Positions 62,782 to 64,000 of a stretch of DNA of 64,000 bases are shown here, in pieces (position 1 is the first letter of the stretch; every line of letters begins with the position of its first letter). The position numbers and the translations under genes are program-made. The notes below the pieces were generated by a model, which did not search any database, was not told where the DNA came from, and saw nothing but the letters and a program-made list of their open reading frames with translations. Source of the DNA: Clostridium lundense DSM 17049. Lineage in GTDB: Bacteria; Bacillota; Clostridia; Clostridiales; Clostridiaceae. The DNA lies in assembly GCF_000619945.1 (NCBI RefSeq), contig NZ_KK211043.1, positions 167,546 through 231,545 of the forward strand, read 5' to 3'.

Positions 62782-63027
62782 TTATCTGTTAATAGCTTCT
62801 TCTAGTGCTTTTGAAAGTTGATCTGGACAAGAAGTCGCTTTATTTCCACAAGTTATTCCTTTTAATCTGTTAATAGCTTCATCTACTGGCATACCTTCTA
62901 TAAGATTAGCTAGACCTTTTAGATTTCCGTTACATCCACCAGTAAAGTTAACTTTTCCTACTTTATTATTAATTATTTCAAAATCAATTTTTTTTGAACA
63001 AACGTCCTTTGGTTCATAACTATGCAT
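62782..63027 (-). CDS. TSCPD-domain protein (TIGR03905-like)
   Basis: 81 residues with VNFTGGCNGNLKGLANLIEGMPVDEAINRLKGITCGNKATSCPDQL. It is a small TSCPD-type domain, found alone or at the end of class II ribonucleotide reductases. The cysteines (GGC, ITC, TSC) may bind metal. Function unknown. GGGAGGAA ribosome site. Divergent from the propeller gene. Confidence 0.85.
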   Translation of the reverse strand: MHSYEPKDVCSKKIDFEIINNKVGKVNFTGGCNGNLKGLANLIEGMPVDEAINRLKGITCGNKATSCPDQLSKALEEAINR

Positions 63028-63159
63028 TTATATTCCTCCCTTTGTTTTTTAGGAAAGTTCCTAAGTAATCCTTTTACTATATGATTATACTATATTTAAT
63101 ATGCAACTCAAAACTCAATATTAATTAATAAGATTTTATCTCACTTTTTTGACCCCTTA

Positions 63160-63168
63160 CATATTATA
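63160..63168 (+). promoter_or_regulatory. Possible sporulation-sigma promoter of the propeller gene
   Basis: CATATTATA fits the CATANNNTA -10 of sigma-K-type promoters, with an AC dinucleotide 15 bases earlier (63143-63144). Weak evidence; offered because propeller proteins of this kind can be sporulation-linked. Confidence 0.3.
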
Positions 63169-63188
63169 TCTGTGAGGAGGGGAATATT

Positions 63189-64000
63189 ATGTGCTATTTA
63201 TATATTTGTAACACATCTTCTGATTGTATATCTAAGGTAAATTTAAATAACTTTAGAGAGGAAAGCAAAATTACCTTAAACTCCGACAATTATAGGAAAG
63301 TGGGTCCTCACGGGATATGTAAATATGAAGACAATCTAATAACGGCAAATAGTTATGGCAACAGTATTTCTATTATAGATATGATAGAAAATAAAGAAAT
63401 AACAAATCATTTTATTGGAATGCATTGTAATGATGTAGTTGTATATGAAAATAATGCATATATAATATGTGGAGAATTAAATAATGTAGTAGTGTTTGAT
63501 TTGATAAAGGGTAAGCTATTAGAGGAAATACCTTGTGGAAATCTTCCACATAGTATAGTACTCAATAAGGAGAGAAAATTATTACTAATATGCAATATGG
63601 AAAATGACAATGTTACTTTAATTAATTGTGAAAATAGAGAAAGCATTAAAAATATTAAAGTAGGTTCTTATCCTACTAAAGCTATATTTAGTACAGATGG
63701 GCAATATATAATTGTTTGTGAAAGTAATTTGGGTTCAGATTTTAGGGGAAGTATTAGTATAATTTCTTTAAAAACATTAAGAGTTCTTTATAGAGTAGAA
63801 GTAGGTAATTCACCTGTAGATATTTTTTTAGAAAATCAACTTTGTTATGTTTCTAATTTTGGAGATGGTACTATAAGTGTTATTGATATAAATTATTATG
63901 AAGAAATAAAGAAATTAAATATAGGTGGCATGCCTAGGGGAATTGTTAAAGTTGGTAATAATATTTATGTAGGAGATAATTATAATAACCTTCTTATTCA
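63189..64000 (+). CDS. YVTN/YncE-like beta-propeller protein (3' end outside window)
   Basis: An open frame of 270 codons from ATG 63189, with GAGGAGGGG upstream, running off the window. It starts MCYLYICNTSSDCISKVNLNNF and contains repeated propeller blades: NSISIIDMIENKEI, NNVVVFDLIKGKLLEEIPCGNLPHSIVL, DNVTLINCENRE..KVGSYPTKAIFSTDGQYI, GTISVIDINYYEEIKKLNIGGMPRGIVKVG. YVTN repeats occur in surface or cofactor-free binding proteins. No signal peptide is seen. Function unknown. Confidence 0.85.
   Translation, partial: MCYLYICNTSSDCISKVNLNNFREESKITLNSDNYRKVGPHGICKYEDNLITANSYGNSISIIDMIENKEITNHFIGMHCNDVVVYENNAYIICGELNNVVVFDLIKGKLLEEIPCGNLPHSIVLNKERKLLLICNMENDNVTLINCENRESIKNIKVGSYPTKAIFSTDGQYIIVCESNLGSDFRGSISIISLKTLRVLYRVEVGNSPVDIFLENQLCYVSNFGDGTISVIDINYYEEIKKLNIGGMPRGIVKVGNNIYVGDNYNNLLI

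Overview
The window is AT-rich, Gram-positive DNA with strong AGGAGG/GGTGAT-type ribosome sites, frequent TTG/GTG starts and 2-hydroxyacyl-CoA dehydratase-type proteins. It carries a bacterial V/A-type ATPase, seven glutamate symporters and a complete histidine-to-glutamate plus one-carbon pathway. This points to an amino-acid-fermenting Clostridium (C. tetani / tetanomorphum / sporogenes-like). The species is my inference. No rRNA, tRNA or CRISPR array was seen.

Layout. 1-1216 (minus): ABC importer permease (cut by the window edge) and ATPase. 1444-2310: IS1595-type transposase lacking its catalytic core. 2380-10928: nine-gene V-type ATPase operon (H-C-I-K-F-E-A-B-D). 11097-15404: a 1435-residue activase/2-hydroxyacyl-CoA dehydratase-like fusion. 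15450-23413 (minus): five tandem GltS genes, each with its own near-consensus sigma-A promoter and, in four cases, an obvious terminator hairpin. 23687-26644 (minus): an orphan substrate-binding lipoprotein, then a membrane protein plus a LemA-like lipoprotein. 26905-30238: a sensor kinase with a periplasmic-binding-protein-like sensor, and a sigma-54 response regulator. 30440-35713: hutU-ftcD-hutI, then a soluble chemoreceptor. 35797-38856: a large SARP-type regulator (winged helix, BTAD, ATPase, TPR). 39252-42183: M20 amidohydrolase and AbgT transporter. 42764-46573: DapF-fold (probable histidine) racemase, YuiF-type transporter, hutH. 46897-49457: cysteine-desulfidase-like protein and a DAACS symporter behind a sigma-54 promoter. 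49613-50899 (minus): HutF-like amidohydrolase. 51157-53980: two more GltS genes, each behind a sigma-54 promoter. 54186-58231: second ftcD, folT, fhs, fchA. 58254-64000: T-box-controlled valS, folC, a TSCPD protein and an incomplete YVTN propeller protein.

How it fits together. Histidine (D-histidine possibly through the racemase) is imported, deaminated by HutH, hydrated by HutU and opened by HutI. FtcD moves the formimino group to tetrahydrofolate. FchA deaminates the product, and Fhs recovers ATP as formate is released. FolT and FolC supply folate. The glutamate formed, or taken up by the GltS set, would feed fermentation.

Most interesting observation. The promoters of the histidine, folate and amidohydrolase operons share a previously unremarked (to my knowledge) architecture: two direct copies of a GACG box, 11 bp apart, with the second 9-10 bp before a TATAAT-like -10 and no separate -35. 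That is the geometry known for SARP activators of actinomycetes, and a SARP-type gene sits in the middle of these operons. I infer a SARP-controlled histidine/one-carbon regulon. A second layer, sigma-54, appears at three other promoters.
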